Shown here: positions 39,789 to 39,939 of the stretch, piece after piece | Layout of the letters: every line of letters begins with the position of its first letter | Numbering within the stretch: the first letter of the stretch is position 1 | DNA from: Hyphomicrobiales bacterium | GTDB lineage: Bacteria > Pseudomonadota > Alphaproteobacteria > Rhizobiales > Rhizobiaceae | Reading direction: 5' to 3' | Assembly: GCA_900471605.1 (NCBI GenBank) | Contig: UCEY01000051.1 | Location: 1-39,939 of the forward strand | Length of the DNA stretch: 39,939 nucleotides | Made by a program: the position numbers and the translations under genes | The notes under the pieces: generated by a model | The model's input: the letters and a program-made list of their open reading frames with translations, nothing else | Told to the model about the DNA's origin: nothing | Database searches by the model: none

Positions 39789-39825
39789 GGGGCGAGGCTC
39801 CTGGACGGGGCAAGTAAGTAAGAAA

Positions 39826-39939
39826 GACCCCTTCTGGCCTGCCGGCCATCTCCCCCACAAGGGGGGAGAAAACCCGCTGCACCCTGTCCGCCATATCGAA
39901 CACCAGCTGTGCGGCAGGTTAAGCCCCTCCCCCTTGTGG
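39826..39939. repeat. palindromic intergenic repeat at the right window edge
   Basis: ATCTCCCCC and GGGGGGAGA form a hairpin at about 39848-39870, as in the 20705-20835 element. GGTTAAG and CCTCCCCCTTGTGG close the window and are the inverse of the first bases of the window. The left part overlaps the livH upstream region. Confidence 0.6.

Overview
The window reads as chromosome or chromid DNA of an alphaproteobacterium of the Rhizobiaceae (Rhizobium/Agrobacterium/Neorhizobium type). It is GC-rich by eye and dense in ABC importers with LysR- and LacI-type regulators. It carries palindromic intergenic repeats of the kind known from rhizobia, and many gene junctions are 4-base ATGA overlaps. 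No rRNA, tRNA, CRISPR array, prophage or insertion sequence is visible. The species is an inference.

Layout. (1) 120-9161, minus strand: an M19-type dipeptidase followed by a complete peptide importer (binding protein, two permeases, two ATPases), a LysR regulator and a second peptide-type binding protein. (2) 9355-10494: a Fic-domain protein with its own inhibitory motif and a C-terminal winged helix, downstream of a cluster of TTTCWGAAA sites. (3) 10649-19094, minus strand: a LacI regulator, a polyamine-type ABC importer, a nucleoside hydrolase, an adenine deaminase and a phosphoribosyltransferase. Together these make a plausible purine-nucleoside uptake and salvage operon (nucleoside to base, adenine to hypoxanthine, base to nucleotide), with a perfect operator palindrome over its likely promoter. 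(4) 19250-20677: an amidase. (5) 20927-23155: a LysR regulator divergent from glutaryl-CoA dehydrogenase. (6) 23261-24946: a lower-GC island with one exported ClpP-fold protein, bounded on the far side by a second degenerate copy of the gcdH 3' end and terminator. (7) 24982-26098: an SRPBCC/AHSA1 protein and a PhnB-like VOC protein. (8) 26435-27871: a succinate/glutarate-semialdehyde-type dehydrogenase. (9) 28002-29108: an AlkC-type DNA alkylation repair protein with an Ig-like tail. (10) 29282-33104, minus strand: a sulfate importer (binding protein, CysT, CysW, CysA). (11) 33344-33547: a DUF1059 protein. (12) 34020-36011, minus strand: 3-hydroxyisobutyryl-CoA hydrolase and 3-hydroxyisobutyrate dehydrogenase of valine breakdown. 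(13) 36207-39788, minus strand: LivH and LivM permeases followed by a GMC oxidoreductase. Both ends of the window lie in copies of a repeated palindromic sequence.

Themes. All three importer operons that carry a binding-protein gene upstream of a permease have a hairpin or repeat element at exactly that junction, which would allow more binding protein than permease. The most system-like novelty is the polyamine-type importer joined to a three-enzyme purine salvage set. The most unusual structure is the island behind gcdH. Products come from recognisable motifs and family resemblance read by eye; no database search was run.
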